From Flavobacteriales bacterium (GTDB lineage: Bacteria > Bacteroidota > Bacteroidia > Flavobacteriales_D > Crocinitomicaceae): a stretch of 32,879 bases of DNA. Position 1 is the first letter of the stretch. Each line of letters begins with the position of its first letter. Both the position numbers and the translations under genes were made by a program. The notes below the pieces were generated by a model. That model had not been told where the DNA came from and did not search any database. It worked only from the letters and a program-made list of their open reading frames with translations. The stretch spans positions 1-32,879 of the forward strand of contig CANLIL010000033.1 in NCBI GenBank assembly GCA_947491305.1, in the 5' to 3' direction. This document shows, piece by piece, positions 14,803-23,675 of this stretch.

Positions 14803-17800
14803 TTAATCCTTTTTCCAATTTTGATCCTTTCCTTGAATGTATGGAATGTGTAAATTGTCTAATTGAATTTCAACTTTTTTCGTTCGAATAAGCAACTCAT
14901 TTAATTGCGTGCGCATTTCATTGAATGCTTCTTCAGCTATTGCTTTATTGTTTTGCTGTGATTTTGTAACATCAGTTGTGTTGTCATTCAGCATATATTC
15001 AACAAGCGATAAACGACTCATGATACTTGGTGGAGTTTCAAATTCTCTAGCTGTTTTTATACCATCTCCAAATAAAGCTAAAGCACAATTATCATGCACA
15101 AGATACAATTGCTTGATTTCGTTCAATAAATTTAAATCTGTAGATGGGTAGTGCTTTATCGCGTGCTCATAAAGACTTAATTTTTCTTTCGTTTCTCCTA
15201 ATAAAGCGCTTGCACCGTTCACTTTTCGATTCAATTCAGCCAATTCAGTTCTAAATGTTACTAAAGCTTCAGGGTTTTTAGCAACCAACGTTTGATTGTT
15301 CAAAGCCTTAACAATAAATGGTGTTTTTTCAGCTACTACTATTGCTGTTCCGTTGTGAATCAAATAAGCCTCAATTGAATAGTTTCCTGGTGGAACTAAG
15401 AATCCATTATTCTTATTGTTTCCATTGTTCATCGAAATTTGATTCGTTGCTTCTCCGCGTAAATTCCAAGTTATCCTTGAAATCCCTTTGGATGGAGCAG
15501 CTGTCAAGCGTCGAACTTCAATTCCTTTTTCAGTACGAATGCTAAATATTAGTTGAGCAGCAATTTCTTGTTCCTCTAATCGCAAAGCATCAAAAGTTGG
15601 GTAGTCAACTGCTTTTTTATCTTTTTCTAAAGCAGTTTCTTTTTCTTGACGAATGTCTTTTAGTGTTTTGTATTCATCTTTGATGTAATACGTAAATGTT
15701 GCTCCAAAATCTGGATTTGGTGTTGCCCATAAATTTGCTCCTTGGAAACCTGTCCCTTCTAATCCTAAAGGATCCGACTGAACATACAATAAAGCAGTTT
15801 CAATTGGAAAAATATGTGCTTTTTTGTCTAAGTTTTCTTTCGTTAAATTGCGTAGCGGACTGTAATTGTCTAATACATAAAAACCTCTACCAAATGTAGC
15901 CGCTACTAAATCATGTTCGCGTTTTTGAATGTCTAAATCATAAACAGCAATTGTTGGTAAACCATTGATTTTAGTCCAATTTACACCTCCATCATTGGTG
16001 AAATAAGCACCAAATTCTGTTCCAACAAATAATAAATTTGGATCGATAAAATCTTGTTTGACACAGTAAACAGAACCACGCTCTGGTAAATTACCAACAA
16101 TTGATTTCCATGTTTTACCTTTATCATTACTTCTGAATAAATAAGGTTTAAAATCTCCTGCACGGTGGTTGTTAAATACTGCAAAAACGCTGTTTTCATC
16201 AAACGAAGAAGCGGTTAACATGTTTACACGTGTATTTGTTGGTACACCTGTAAATGAACTGATCTTAGTCCATTTTTCACCATCGTTTTCTGAAATTTGA
16301 ATCAATCCATCATCTGTTCCAGCAAACAATAATCCTTTCTTAACCGGCGATTCATCCAATGCAACGATGTTTCCATAAATTGTAGTGGATGCATTTTTCA
16401 TGACTGCATCAATCGACCAAACTTGTCCCATTACAGGCAATTTGTTACGATCAATTTGTTGTGTTAAATCCGGTGAAATTGTAGCCCAATCATCGCCTCG
16501 ATTAATTGTTTTAAATACTTTATTGGCTGCAAAGTACAAGGTTTTATGATTATGCGGAGAAACTAAAAGAGGTGCATCCCAATTCCAACGGTAAGCAGGT
16601 TCATTTTTACCTGGCATTGGTTGAATGTAAACTTTTTCTCCAGACGCTTTGTCGTGTCGTACTAAAAATCCATATTGTGCTTGCGCATACGCAATGTTAG
16701 GATCTGTTGGGTCGCAAGCTGATTCAAATCCATCACCACCATTTGTGATGAACCAATCTTCATTCATGATTCCACCAACATTTGTTGTTTGTGATGGTCC
16801 TCCCATCGAATTATTGTCTTGAGTTCCACCGTAAATATTGTAGAAAGGACTAGCATTATCGGTTGCAACTTTGTAAAATTGAATAATCGGTAAATTGCTG
16901 TAAAATTTCCATTCTTTTGCATGATTAAAAGTTTCATAAATTCCGCCATCACAACCAGAAATCCAATGATCTGTATTGTTCGGGTCAATCCAAATAGCAT
17001 GATTGTCAACATGTTTTTGGTGTTCTCCTGTTGGTTTAAATGTTTTTCCACCATCAATGGTATGGTGCATGTAGGTGTCCATTGCAAAGACTTTGTTTTT
17101 ATCGATTGGATCGCAAAAAATTTCTTGGTAATAATTTCCACTAGTGTTGAAATCCGACATTTTAGAGAAATTTTCTCCGTAATTGGTTGATTTAAAAAAT
17201 CCACCACTGCCATTTTTTCCTTCAACAATTGCATACACAAAAGAAGGATCTACAGGTGAAACAGCAATTCCAATTCGTCCCATTTGTCCTTTTGGAAGTC
17301 CAGAATTTACTTCTCTCCACGTTTCTCCTCCATCAATTGATTTGTACAAAGTTGATTCGGGTCCTCCTCCAATGTATGTCCATTCATGTCTGCGACGTTG
17401 GTGTGCACTTGCGTATAAAACAGATGGATTACTTGGGTCAATTGCGATTTCCGCGATTCCTGTTTCATCTGAAACAAATAACGTTTTATTCCAAGTTTTT
17501 CCTCCATCAGTCGTTTTGTAAACACCACGTTCGCCTCCAGCACTCCAAACAGGACCATAAGCTGCAACCCAAACAATGTTTTCATTTGTTGGATGAATTA
17601 TGATGTTGCCAATGTGTTCCGATTTTTTCAATCCCATGTTGACAAAGCTTTTCCCACCGTCCAACGATTTATAAACGCCATCACCGTATGAAACAGAACG
17701 TTGGTTGTTGTTTTCACCAGTTCCAACCCACACTGTTGATGGATTAGAAGGTGCTAATTCTACACAAGAAGTGGAAAAAGAACCATAATTATCAAAAATT

Positions 17801-18060
17801 GGAGTAAAGGTTGTTCCATGATTTGCCGTTGTCCAAATTCCACCACATGCAGCAGCAATGTACCATTTATCGGCATTTTTTGGATGAACAGCTATATCGA
17901 CAACCCTACCAGAAGTTAGCGCTGGACCTGCCAATCTAAAATTTAGTCCACTAACCATGCTTTCATCAAATAGTGGTTTTGATGTTGGTGTTTTCTTTTG
18001 AGCAAAAAGCGCTATTGAGAAGAATAAAATTGAGCTAAAAAGTAATAATGTTGATTTCAT
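14803..18060 (-). CDS. Secreted BNR/sortilin-like beta-propeller protein
   Basis: A 1085-residue exported protein. A signal peptide (MKSTLLLFSSILFFSIALFA) is followed by about 700 residues of beta-propeller with at least six Asp-box repeats of the S-x-D-G-G-x-T-W type (KSLDGGKSF, KTTDGGKTW, KSIDGGETW, HTIDGGKTF, FTNDGGVNW), arranged as in the VPS10/sortilin and BNR glycosidase superfamily. Relatives are usually named glycosyl hydrolase, but no sialidase Arg-triad can be assigned, so enzymatic activity is unproven. The remaining C-terminal 300 residues hold a beta-sandwich-like part (ITWNLRGEATNQ) and helices. There is no T9SS sorting domain, so it should stay in the periplasm or on the inner face of the outer membrane. 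The 158 bases upstream hold no convincing promoter. Confidence 0.75.
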   Translation of the reverse strand: MKSTLLLFSSILFFSIALFAQKKTPTSKPLFDESMVSGLNFRLAGPALTSGRVVDIAVHPKNADKWYIAAACGGIWTTANHGTTFTPIFDNYGSFSTSCVELAPSNPSTVWVGTGENNNQRSVSYGDGVYKSLDGGKSFVNMGLKKSEHIGNIIIHPTNENIVWVAAYGPVWSAGGERGVYKTTDGGKTWNKTLFVSDETGIAEIAIDPSNPSVLYASAHQRRRHEWTYIGGGPESTLYKSIDGGETWREVNSGLPKGQMGRIGIAVSPVDPSFVYAIVEGKNGSGGFFKSTNYGENFSKMSDFNTSGNYYQEIFCDPIDKNKVFAMDTYMHHTIDGGKTFKPTGEHQKHVDNHAIWIDPNNTDHWISGCDGGIYETFNHAKEWKFYSNLPIIQFYKVATDNASPFYNIYGGTQDNNSMGGPSQTTNVGGIMNEDWFITNGGDGFESACDPTDPNIAYAQAQYGFLVRHDKASGEKVYIQPMPGKNEPAYRWNWDAPLLVSPHNHKTLYFAANKVFKTINRGDDWATISPDLTQQIDRNKLPVMGQVWSIDAVMKNASTTIYGNIVALDESPVKKGLLFAGTDDGLIQISENDGEKWTKISSFTGVPTNTRVNMLTASSFDENSVFAVFNNHRAGDFKPYLFRSNDKGKTWKSIVGNLPERGSVYCVKQDFIDPNLLFVGTEFGAYFTNDGGVNWTKINGLPTIAVYDLDIQKREHDLVAATFGRGFYVLDNYSPLRNLTKENLDKKAHIFPIETALLYVQSDPLGLEGTGFQGANLWATPNPDFGATFTYYIKDEYKTLKDIRQEKETALEKDKKAVDYPTFDALRLEEQEIAAQLIFSIRTEKGIEVRRLTAAPSKGISRITWNLRGEATNQISMNNGNNKNNGFLVPPGNYSIEAYLIHNGTAIVVAEKTPFIVKALNNQTLVAKNPEALVTFRTELAELNRKVNGASALLGETKEKLSLYEHAIKHYPSTDLNLLNEIKQLYLVHDNCALALFGDGIKTAREFETPPSIMSRLSLVEYMLNDNTTDVTKSQQNNKAIAEEAFNEMRTQLNELLIRTKKVEIQLDNLHIPYIQGKDQNWKKD

Positions 18061-18218
18061 TTTAAATAGTTTTTATAAAAATATAGAATAAATTGGCACA
18101 CGAACTATTTGTGCTTCTTTTATTTGTTAAAATGACCAATTTTCATTAAAATTGATGTAACTTTTCGTCCAATTTGAGGTATAGGAAAATAGAATATTTA
18201 GCAATAAAATATAATCAA

Positions 18219-20264
18219 ATGAATTTTAAGCATACTTTTTTAGTTCTTTTATTTGGAAGCTTCTTTTCACCTATTTACGCGCAAGAAGATGAAGCATGTT
18301 TGCCACCAGATAAAAAAACTGTTAAGTTATTGGAAAACGCCAATAAAAGTCAAGATGCACGCGTTGCAGCTACCAACTTTGCAAAAGCAATCGAAGCAGC
18401 TCCTGATAATGCAATGGTATCGTATGAATATGCGATGTATGTTTACTTTACAGGCTTAGATTTATACGAAACCCAAGCGAGTACTCAACTAGGCGATCGA
18501 AGTTTTAAAAAAGCCGAAGAATTGTTTGAACAAACGTTACAACTTTGTAACGATTACCATGCCAATTGTAGTTATTTTTTAGGCGTCATCAATTACATGC
18601 AAAAAGACAATGAAGCTGCACTAAAATGGTTCAAGCAATTTATTGATTACAAGCATGCTGATAATAAACGATATCCCGATGATTACGATGAAAAATTACA
18701 AAAAGCAAAATTGGTACTAAAAGACAATGAGAAAGCTATAGAGCTGGAAGCGTCGAAAGTTCCGTTTGAACCTAAAAAAGTCAAAAATGTCTCTACGAAC
18801 AACGATGAATATTTCCCAATGATCTCTCCGGATAATGAATTTATTTTTTATACTCGAAAATTAAACCGTGCCAATTTAGGTGATTTAACAGGTAATATCG
18901 TGGAAGAATTTACAAGCTCCCATCGAACGGATGTATTCACAGATTTTACAACTGGTGAACCTTTAGCGTTTCCTTTTAATGATGGTTCATTTTCCAATTA
19001 TGGAGCTGCGACAGTTTCAGTAGATAATAAAGAAATGATTATTTGTGCCTGTAAAAAAGAAAAAGTTTACAATCAAGATTACTTAAATTGTGATTTGTAC
19101 GCCACCACTTTTATGCGTTCAGAAAAAGATAAAAATCGTTTTGTTTGGACACCTTTGAGAAATTTAGGGGATGCCATTAACACCAAAGATGGATGGGAAG
19201 CACAACCGTCACTTTCAGCAGATGGAAACACCTTGTATTATACGGTTGCTCGACCAACTTCGCGCGACAATGATATTTATATTTCCAAAAGAAGAGAAGA
19301 TGGAACGTGGGAAAAAGCGCGACCATTTGATGAAATTAATACAGACGGAAAAGATAAAAGTCCTTTTATGCACCAAGATAGTGAAACTTTGTACTTTGTT
19401 TCTTCAACTTCTGAAACAAGAAAAGGTACTGGAGGCTTGGATATTTTTTACGTTCGTAAAGAAAATGGTAAATGGGGAACACCAAAAAACATTGGTTATC
19501 CAATTAATTCTAAAGAAGATGAAATCGGTTTATTTGTTTCAACCGATGGAAAAGTGGCCTATTATTCTTCTTATTTAGGTGGTGATTGGAATATTTATTC
19601 ATTTGAATTGTATGAAGATGCGCGACCAAAATCTGTTGCCATTGTTCAAGGTGATTTAACGAATGAAAAAGGTGAGACTGTCGAAGGTGCTACAATTGAA
19701 ATTGCGTATGAGGGTAGCGACGAAATCACGAAAGTAAAAGTTAACGGTGATGATGGTAAGTATGCTGCAGTTGTCAGAACAGACAAAAAACAAGACGTGA
19801 TGGTTACTGTAAAAAAAGAAGGAGCAGCGTTTGATTCAAAATTACTCACAAAAGAATCTTTCTCTAAAGATACCGTTGTGATGAAAGATGTTAAATTGGC
19901 CGTTAAGGCATTAAAAGTTGGAGCGTCCTATACCATCAATGATATTTTATACGCAACCAATTCAGCAGAATTGACGGGTCGAACAAAATTTATTTTATCT
20001 GGCTTTGTGCGATTTTTAGAAGAAAACCCAACAATTAAAGTCGCTATCCAGGGGCATACCGATGATTTAGGAGACGACGCCACTAACCTTCAGTTATCTG
20101 AAAAAAGAGCGAAGGGTGTGGCAACTTATTTGCAGTCAAAAGGAATTACAGCAGATCGCTTGCTTTCTAAAGGATACGGTGAAACAAAACCTAAAGTGGC
20201 TAATGATTCAGAGGACAATCGCGCCAAAAATCGAAGAACAGATTTTGTGATTCAAGCACTTTAA
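18219..20264 (+). CDS. PorE-like OmpA protein (TPR, propeller, CRD, OmpA domain)
   Basis: A 681-residue envelope protein with the four-part layout known from the T9SS peptidoglycan-binding protein PorE. In order: signal peptide (FKHTFLVLLFGSFFSPIYAQ), a TPR region (about 30-165), a PD40/WD40-type propeller (about 185-465; FPMISPDNEFIFYTRK, AQPSLSADGNTLYYTV, EIGLFVSTDGKVAYYSS), a carboxypeptidase-regulatory-like domain (about 475-550; GDLTNEKGETVEGATIEI) and an OmpA C-terminal domain (about 560-681) with GHTDDLGD, LSEKRAKGVATYL and NRRTDFVI for diaminopimelate binding. The ATG at 18219 is chosen since it directly precedes the signal peptide. It is predicted to link an outer-membrane complex to peptidoglycan. 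It could be PorE itself or a paralogue of which Bacteroidota carry several. Confidence 0.75.
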   Translation: MNFKHTFLVLLFGSFFSPIYAQEDEACLPPDKKTVKLLENANKSQDARVAATNFAKAIEAAPDNAMVSYEYAMYVYFTGLDLYETQASTQLGDRSFKKAEELFEQTLQLCNDYHANCSYFLGVINYMQKDNEAALKWFKQFIDYKHADNKRYPDDYDEKLQKAKLVLKDNEKAIELEASKVPFEPKKVKNVSTNNDEYFPMISPDNEFIFYTRKLNRANLGDLTGNIVEEFTSSHRTDVFTDFTTGEPLAFPFNDGSFSNYGAATVSVDNKEMIICACKKEKVYNQDYLNCDLYATTFMRSEKDKNRFVWTPLRNLGDAINTKDGWEAQPSLSADGNTLYYTVARPTSRDNDIYISKRREDGTWEKARPFDEINTDGKDKSPFMHQDSETLYFVSSTSETRKGTGGLDIFYVRKENGKWGTPKNIGYPINSKEDEIGLFVSTDGKVAYYSSYLGGDWNIYSFELYEDARPKSVAIVQGDLTNEKGETVEGATIEIAYEGSDEITKVKVNGDDGKYAAVVRTDKKQDVMVTVKKEGAAFDSKLLTKESFSKDTVVMKDVKLAVKALKVGASYTINDILYATNSAELTGRTKFILSGFVRFLEENPTIKVAIQGHTDDLGDDATNLQLSEKRAKGVATYLQSKGITADRLLSKGYGETKPKVANDSEDNRAKNRRTDFVIQAL

Positions 20265-20346
20265 ATTCATTTAGTAAAAATGATTTAAACATAACCTTTC
20301 AATAACATCGTTCACTAAGAATTCCAAGAACTTTGTAAAAAAAAAC

Positions 20347-20982
20347 ATGGAACTTTTTATTGGTATTTTTGCAGCGTTAATTTCAGTTGTCAATCCTTTG
20401 GGAACGATACCTGTATTCATTAGTTTAACAAAAGAAGAAACAAAAAGAAACCGCAATAAAACAGCAATTTGGACATCTTTCAACGTTGCTGTGATTTTAT
20501 TAATTTCATTTTTTATTGGAAATTACGTCTTGCAATTTTTTGGTGTTTCAATTAATTCATTGAGAATAGCCGGTGGTTTAATTATTACTGCTGCAGGTTT
20601 CTCGTTATTAAACGGCTCCTTTACAAAACACAAAGGAATGAAACGTTCAAGTGTTCAAGTTGATATAGAAACACGCGCCGAAGTTTCGTTAACGCCTTTA
20701 GCAATTCCAATGTTGGCTGGACCAGGATCAATTTCATTGTTGATAGCATACAATCAGACGGCTAGCTCTTTTTATGATTTTTTATGGGGAACTGCAGCTA
20801 TAATTGCAACATCGTTAGTTGTTTTTTTGGTACTTAAATCATCTCAATTTATTGTCAAATTATTGGGTGGATCTGGTTTAAATGCTGTTTCTAGAATAAT
20901 TGGTTTTATTGAAATTGCGATTGGTATAGAATATGTAACGTCTGCCATCCAAGCAATGTTATTGAGTTGGAAGTTAATTTAA
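20347..20982 (+). CDS. MarC-family inner-membrane protein
   Basis: A 211-residue protein with six hydrophobic helices, of the MarC (UPF0056) family. Family marks are FAALISVVNPLGTIPVFISL at residues 7-26, GGLIITAAGFSLLNG near 75-90, and LTPLAIPMLAGPGSISLLI near 115-135. The family was once thought to be multidrug transporters, but its substrate is unknown. A GAACTTTG seven-of-eight match to the -7 element lies 11 bases before the ATG. Its stop codon interlocks with that of the convergent lysozyme gene. Confidence 0.85.
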   Translation: MELFIGIFAALISVVNPLGTIPVFISLTKEETKRNRNKTAIWTSFNVAVILLISFFIGNYVLQFFGVSINSLRIAGGLIITAAGFSLLNGSFTKHKGMKRSSVQVDIETRAEVSLTPLAIPMLAGPGSISLLIAYNQTASSFYDFLWGTAAIIATSLVVFLVLKSSQFIVKLLGGSGLNAVSRIIGFIEIAIGIEYVTSAIQAMLLSWKLI

Positions 20983-21749
20983 TAAAACGCAATTTTTGAA
21001 ACATTAAAATCCAAGCGAGTATCACAACCAGGCAAAGATCCTTTTTCGCTAAATTGCCAATGTATGATGCGACTGTCTTCAATTTTTTCAGGACGTTTGC
21101 TATAGGCAGCAATCCAAAACTTGTAATTTTTAAAATCATTCTGAAATTTAGAATCGAAGTAGTAGTAAGATGTATAAATAATTGGTCGCATCCCTGTTTT
21201 TGACTCAACGTAAATTAACCATTTTTTCATTGCGGCAATTAATTCTTGGTCATTGCGTGCATTGCGTTCAACGTCTAAAACTGGTGGTAAATCGTAATCT
21301 GATTTCTTCCACGTATTTAAAAAATGCTTTGCTTGAAGAATAGGGTCTTTCTTAGGTAAGAAAAAATGATAAGCTCCGTGTGGCACTTTTAGTTTTAATA
21401 GCGTGTTACGGTTGTATTCCCATTGTGTATCACAGTGATCGCCGCCTTCTGTAGCCTTACAATAAACAAAATGAATAATGGAATCGTAACCTTCTTGCTG
21501 AAATATTTTATACCAATCAACTTTTCCTTGGTGGTGAGAAACATCAATGCCAAATGCTGGAAATCCTTCAGGAATCGAGTAGAGAATTTCTTTTTTCACT
21601 GCTATTGCTTGTTGCTTGTTTAGAAACACGTTTATTTTATAAAAAATAAAACCTCCAAAACCTAAGGCAACTAATACTAAAACAAGCCAAATGTAGGTTG
21701 TTTTCTTTTTTCTGCGTTTAACTGTTTTTTTGATACGTTTTTTCGCCAT
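20979..21749 (-). CDS. Membrane-anchored GH25 lysozyme (muramidase)
   Basis: A 256-residue glycoside hydrolase family 25 enzyme that cleaves the N-acetylmuramic acid to N-acetylglucosamine bond in peptidoglycan. A strongly basic N-terminus (residues 1-17) and one transmembrane helix (about 19-38) anchor it in the inner membrane with the catalytic domain in the periplasm. The GH25 motifs are all present: FGIDVSHHQG (Asp69), VYCKATEGG, GAYHFF and the catalytic pair in PPVLDVE (Asp159, Glu161). Such an enzyme in the cell's own periplasm suggests wall remodelling rather than attack on others. The gene starts 10 bases after the rplS terminator and may be read by leak-through or from a weak promoter inside it. 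Confidence 0.88.
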   Translation of the reverse strand: MAKKRIKKTVKRRKKKTTYIWLVLVLVALGFGGFIFYKINVFLNKQQAIAVKKEILYSIPEGFPAFGIDVSHHQGKVDWYKIFQQEGYDSIIHFVYCKATEGGDHCDTQWEYNRNTLLKLKVPHGAYHFFLPKKDPILQAKHFLNTWKKSDYDLPPVLDVERNARNDQELIAAMKKWLIYVESKTGMRPIIYTSYYYFDSKFQNDFKNYKFWIAAYSKRPEKIEDSRIIHWQFSEKGSLPGCDTRLDFNVSKIAFY

Positions 21750-21759
21750 ATTTAAACAT

Positions 21760-21789
21760 AAAAAAGGCTTCCTCTAAAGAGAAAGCCTT
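21760..21789 (-). terminator. Terminator after rplS
   Basis: AAGGCTT and AAGCCTT flank a short loop region, with six T downstream on the minus strand. It begins 20 bases after the rplS stop and ends 10 bases before the lysozyme start codon. Confidence 0.85.
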
Positions 21790-21809
21790 CATCCAAAAAA
21801 TGGAATATC

Positions 21810-22166
21810 TTAATTTGTAAATCTTCTTTTTTCTTTGATACGAGCTGCTTTTCCAGTTCTTTCTCTGAAGTAGAAAATACGCGCACGACGTACACGACCT
21901 TTTTTCGTTACTACGATTTCATCAAGAAATGGTGAAGAAATAGGGAAGATACGCTCTACACCAACATTTCCTGACATTTTACGAACTGTAAACGTTTCAG
22001 TTGTTCCTGAACCACGACGTTGTAAAACAACACCTTGGTATTGCTGAATTCGCTCTTTGTTACCCTCTTTAATTTTATACGAAACAATTACAGTATCTCC
22101 TGCACCAAATTTTGGGAAATTTTTAGTTTCAACTAATTCGTTCTGAATTTCTTTAATAATATCCAT
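21810..22166 (-). CDS. rplS: 50S ribosomal protein L19
   Basis: A 118-residue structural protein of the large ribosomal subunit, located at the interface with the small subunit. The sequence [40 protein letters not shown] and [20 protein letters not shown] is the L19 signature. I use the ATG at 22166 (MDIIKEIQ); an upstream in-frame ATG would add 14 unconserved residues and would lie past the likely promoter. It stands apart from the usual rpsP-rimM-trmD cluster. A near-consensus minus-strand promoter (TTG, 16-base spacer, TAATATTG at 22207-22214) lies about 40 bases upstream. The rimB-rimK operon starts divergently, 176 bases away. Confidence 0.97.
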   Translation of the reverse strand: MDIIKEIQNELVETKNFPKFGAGDTVIVSYKIKEGNKERIQQYQGVVLQRRGSGTTETFTVRKMSGNVGVERIFPISSPFLDEIVVTKKGRVRRARIFYFRERTGKAARIKEKRRFTN

Positions 22167-22274
22167 GACTCTTTTTTTCTGTGTTCGACCGTGCAAAACG
22201 GGGTGCAATATTACGAATTATTTCTAAAACAATTGAATTTTATTAGAAATATTTTACTTTTTTTTATTCATTAT

Positions 22275-22326
22275 GGAATTTCATGTCTTAATTCCTTAAT
22301 TTCTAAGGTAAAATTAATAGTTTTAC
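22275..22326 (+). other. Three adjoining hairpins upstream of rimB
   Basis: GGAATT/AATTCC (22275-22295), CCTTA/TAAGG (22294-22308) and GTAAAA/TTTTAC (22308-22326) follow each other and share edge bases, so neighbouring helices exclude each other in part. Stems are only 5-6 bp and AT-rich. They lie 17 bases before the rimB start; a role in the leader is conjecture. Confidence 0.35.
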
Positions 22327-22342
22327 TCACTAAAATTAACAA

Positions 22343-22786
22343 ATGTCAAAATCTAAACGCGAAAAAATTACTATTGGACGAAGAGAAGTGGCTAATTTAC
22401 CACAATTTGGGTTGATGCATGTTGCGGTAAAAGTTGATTCAGGTGCTTATACTTCTAGTATTCACGTTTCTTCATGTCAAGAGATTGATATGGAAGGTGC
22501 AACATTATTAGAGGTTGTTTTTTTAGATGCAAATCATCCATCGTTTGACAATGAAAAACATTATTTCTCGAATTATAGAATGAAAAAAGTTCGAAGTTCT
22601 ACGGGACAAGAACAACTGCGTTATTTTATATTTTGTACCTTAGATATTTTAGGACAGCACATCAAAACAGAATTTTCATTAACTGAACGAAAAGGCATGC
22701 GCTTTCCAATTTTATTGGGTAGAAAATTACTTAATAACCGTTTTATCATTGACACATCCTTAAAAAATACCTATAAAACCATTTAA
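22343..22786 (+). CDS. rimB: RimB-like retropepsin-fold aspartic protease (ATP-dependent zinc protease family)
   Basis: A 147-residue soluble protein of the family first named ATP-dependent zinc protease and now known to have a retropepsin fold. The active-site motif is [14 protein letters not shown] (Asp32-Ser33-Gly34), with the family ending [20 protein letters not shown]. In Pseudomonas the RimB protein acts with the glutamate ligase RimK, cleaving glutamate tails added to ribosomal protein S6. Here it stands first in an operon, ten bases ahead of rimK, which supports the same partnership. It has no signal peptide and should be cytoplasmic. The catalytic motif here reads DSG, with Ser replacing the more usual Thr, a common variant in aspartic proteases. 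Confidence 0.85.
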   Translation: MSKSKREKITIGRREVANLPQFGLMHVAVKVDSGAYTSSIHVSSCQEIDMEGATLLEVVFLDANHPSFDNEKHYFSNYRMKKVRSSTGQEQLRYFIFCTLDILGQHIKTEFSLTERKGMRFPILLGRKLLNNRFIIDTSLKNTYKTI

Positions 22787-22796
22787 TATTTTTAAC

Positions 22797-23675
22797 ATGA
22801 AAATTGGAATTTTATCTCGAAATAGTAATTTATATTCAACAAAAAGATTAGTTGAAGCAGCCGTTGATCGTGGACACGAAGCGCATGTAATTGACCATTT
22901 AAAATGTACGATTGAAATCGAACAAAACGGTCCGTCTTTGTTTTATGGTGGTGAATATTTGTTAGGTTTTGATGCTGTGGTTCCTAGAATTGGAGCTTCT
23001 GTTACGTTTTATGGAACAGCAGTTGTTCGTCAATTTGAAATGATGAACGTATTTTCTGCCGTTGGCTCTCGAGGTATTGTCCATTCGCGCGATAAACTTC
23101 GTTGCTTGCAAGTTTTATCGAAAGAAGGTATTGGCTTACCGAAAACAGTTTTTACAAATTATTCAAAAGATGTTGCGCACGTTGTAGATTCTGCTGGCGG
23201 TGCTCCTGTTGTGTTGAAATTGTTGGAAGGAACACAAGGATTGGGAGTTGTGTTAGCTGAGAATCAAAATGCTGCTCAATCTGTTTTAGAGGCATTTAAT
23301 GGACTTCGAGCACGTGTGATTGTGCAAGAGTTTGTAAAAGAAGCAAAAGGTGCAGATATTCGTGCGTTTGTTGTCGACGGTGAAGTTGTTGGCGCCATGA
23401 AACGTCAAGGTAAACCGGGCGAATTTCGTTCAAATTTGCACCGCGGTGGCACATCTCAGATAATAGAATTGTCCGTAGAAGAAAAATATACGGCAATTTT
23501 AGCAGCTAAAGCGCTAGGATTAGGAATTGCAGGCGTTGATATGTTGCAATCGGAACGTGGACCTTTGGTTTTGGAAGTCAATTCTTCACCAGGTTTAGAA
23601 GGTATTGAAAAAACGACGCATCAAAATATCGCAGACAAAATAATACAATACATAGAAAAAAATGTCAATCGTTAA
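22797..23675 (+). CDS. rimK: RimK-type ATP-grasp ligase (ribosomal protein S6 L-glutamate ligase family)
   Basis: A 292-residue cytoplasmic ATP-grasp amidoligase, close to the length of E. coli RimK (300). It uses ATP to join an amino acid, in RimK glutamate, to a C-terminal carboxylate, forming poly-glutamate tails on S6. The N-terminal [20 protein letters not shown] is highly typical; the ATP-grasp core shows [65 protein letters not shown] and the metal site [13 protein letters not shown]. It lies between the RimB-like protease and an AstE-like zinc enzyme, overlapping the latter by 14 bases. Whether S6 or a free metabolite is the substrate cannot be told from this window. Confidence 0.92.
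   Translation: MKIGILSRNSNLYSTKRLVEAAVDRGHEAHVIDHLKCTIEIEQNGPSLFYGGEYLLGFDAVVPRIGASVTFYGTAVVRQFEMMNVFSAVGSRGIVHSRDKLRCLQVLSKEGIGLPKTVFTNYSKDVAHVVDSAGGAPVVLKLLEGTQGLGVVLAENQNAAQSVLEAFNGLRARVIVQEFVKEAKGADIRAFVVDGEVVGAMKRQGKPGEFRSNLHRGGTSQIIELSVEEKYTAILAAKALGLGIAGVDMLQSERGPLVLEVNSSPGLEGIEKTTHQNIADKIIQYIEKNVNR

Noticed and set aside
16764-17240. 158-codon open frame on the minus strand inside the BNR propeller gene
   Set aside because: Another frame of the same strand of a continuous 1085-codon gene; composition is that of an out-of-frame reading.
18093-18099. TTGGCAC, resembling the -24 box of a sigma-54 promoter upstream of the PorE-like gene
   Set aside because: The TTGC expected after a five-base spacer is missing; the nearest TGTGC lies too far downstream.
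19171-19578. 135-codon open frame on the plus strand inside the PorE-like gene
   Set aside because: It is out of frame with the propeller region, which is continuous and recognisable.
22167-22208. N-terminal extension of L19 from an upstream in-frame ATG
   Set aside because: The extra 14 residues are not part of L19, and the region is better explained as promoter and leader.
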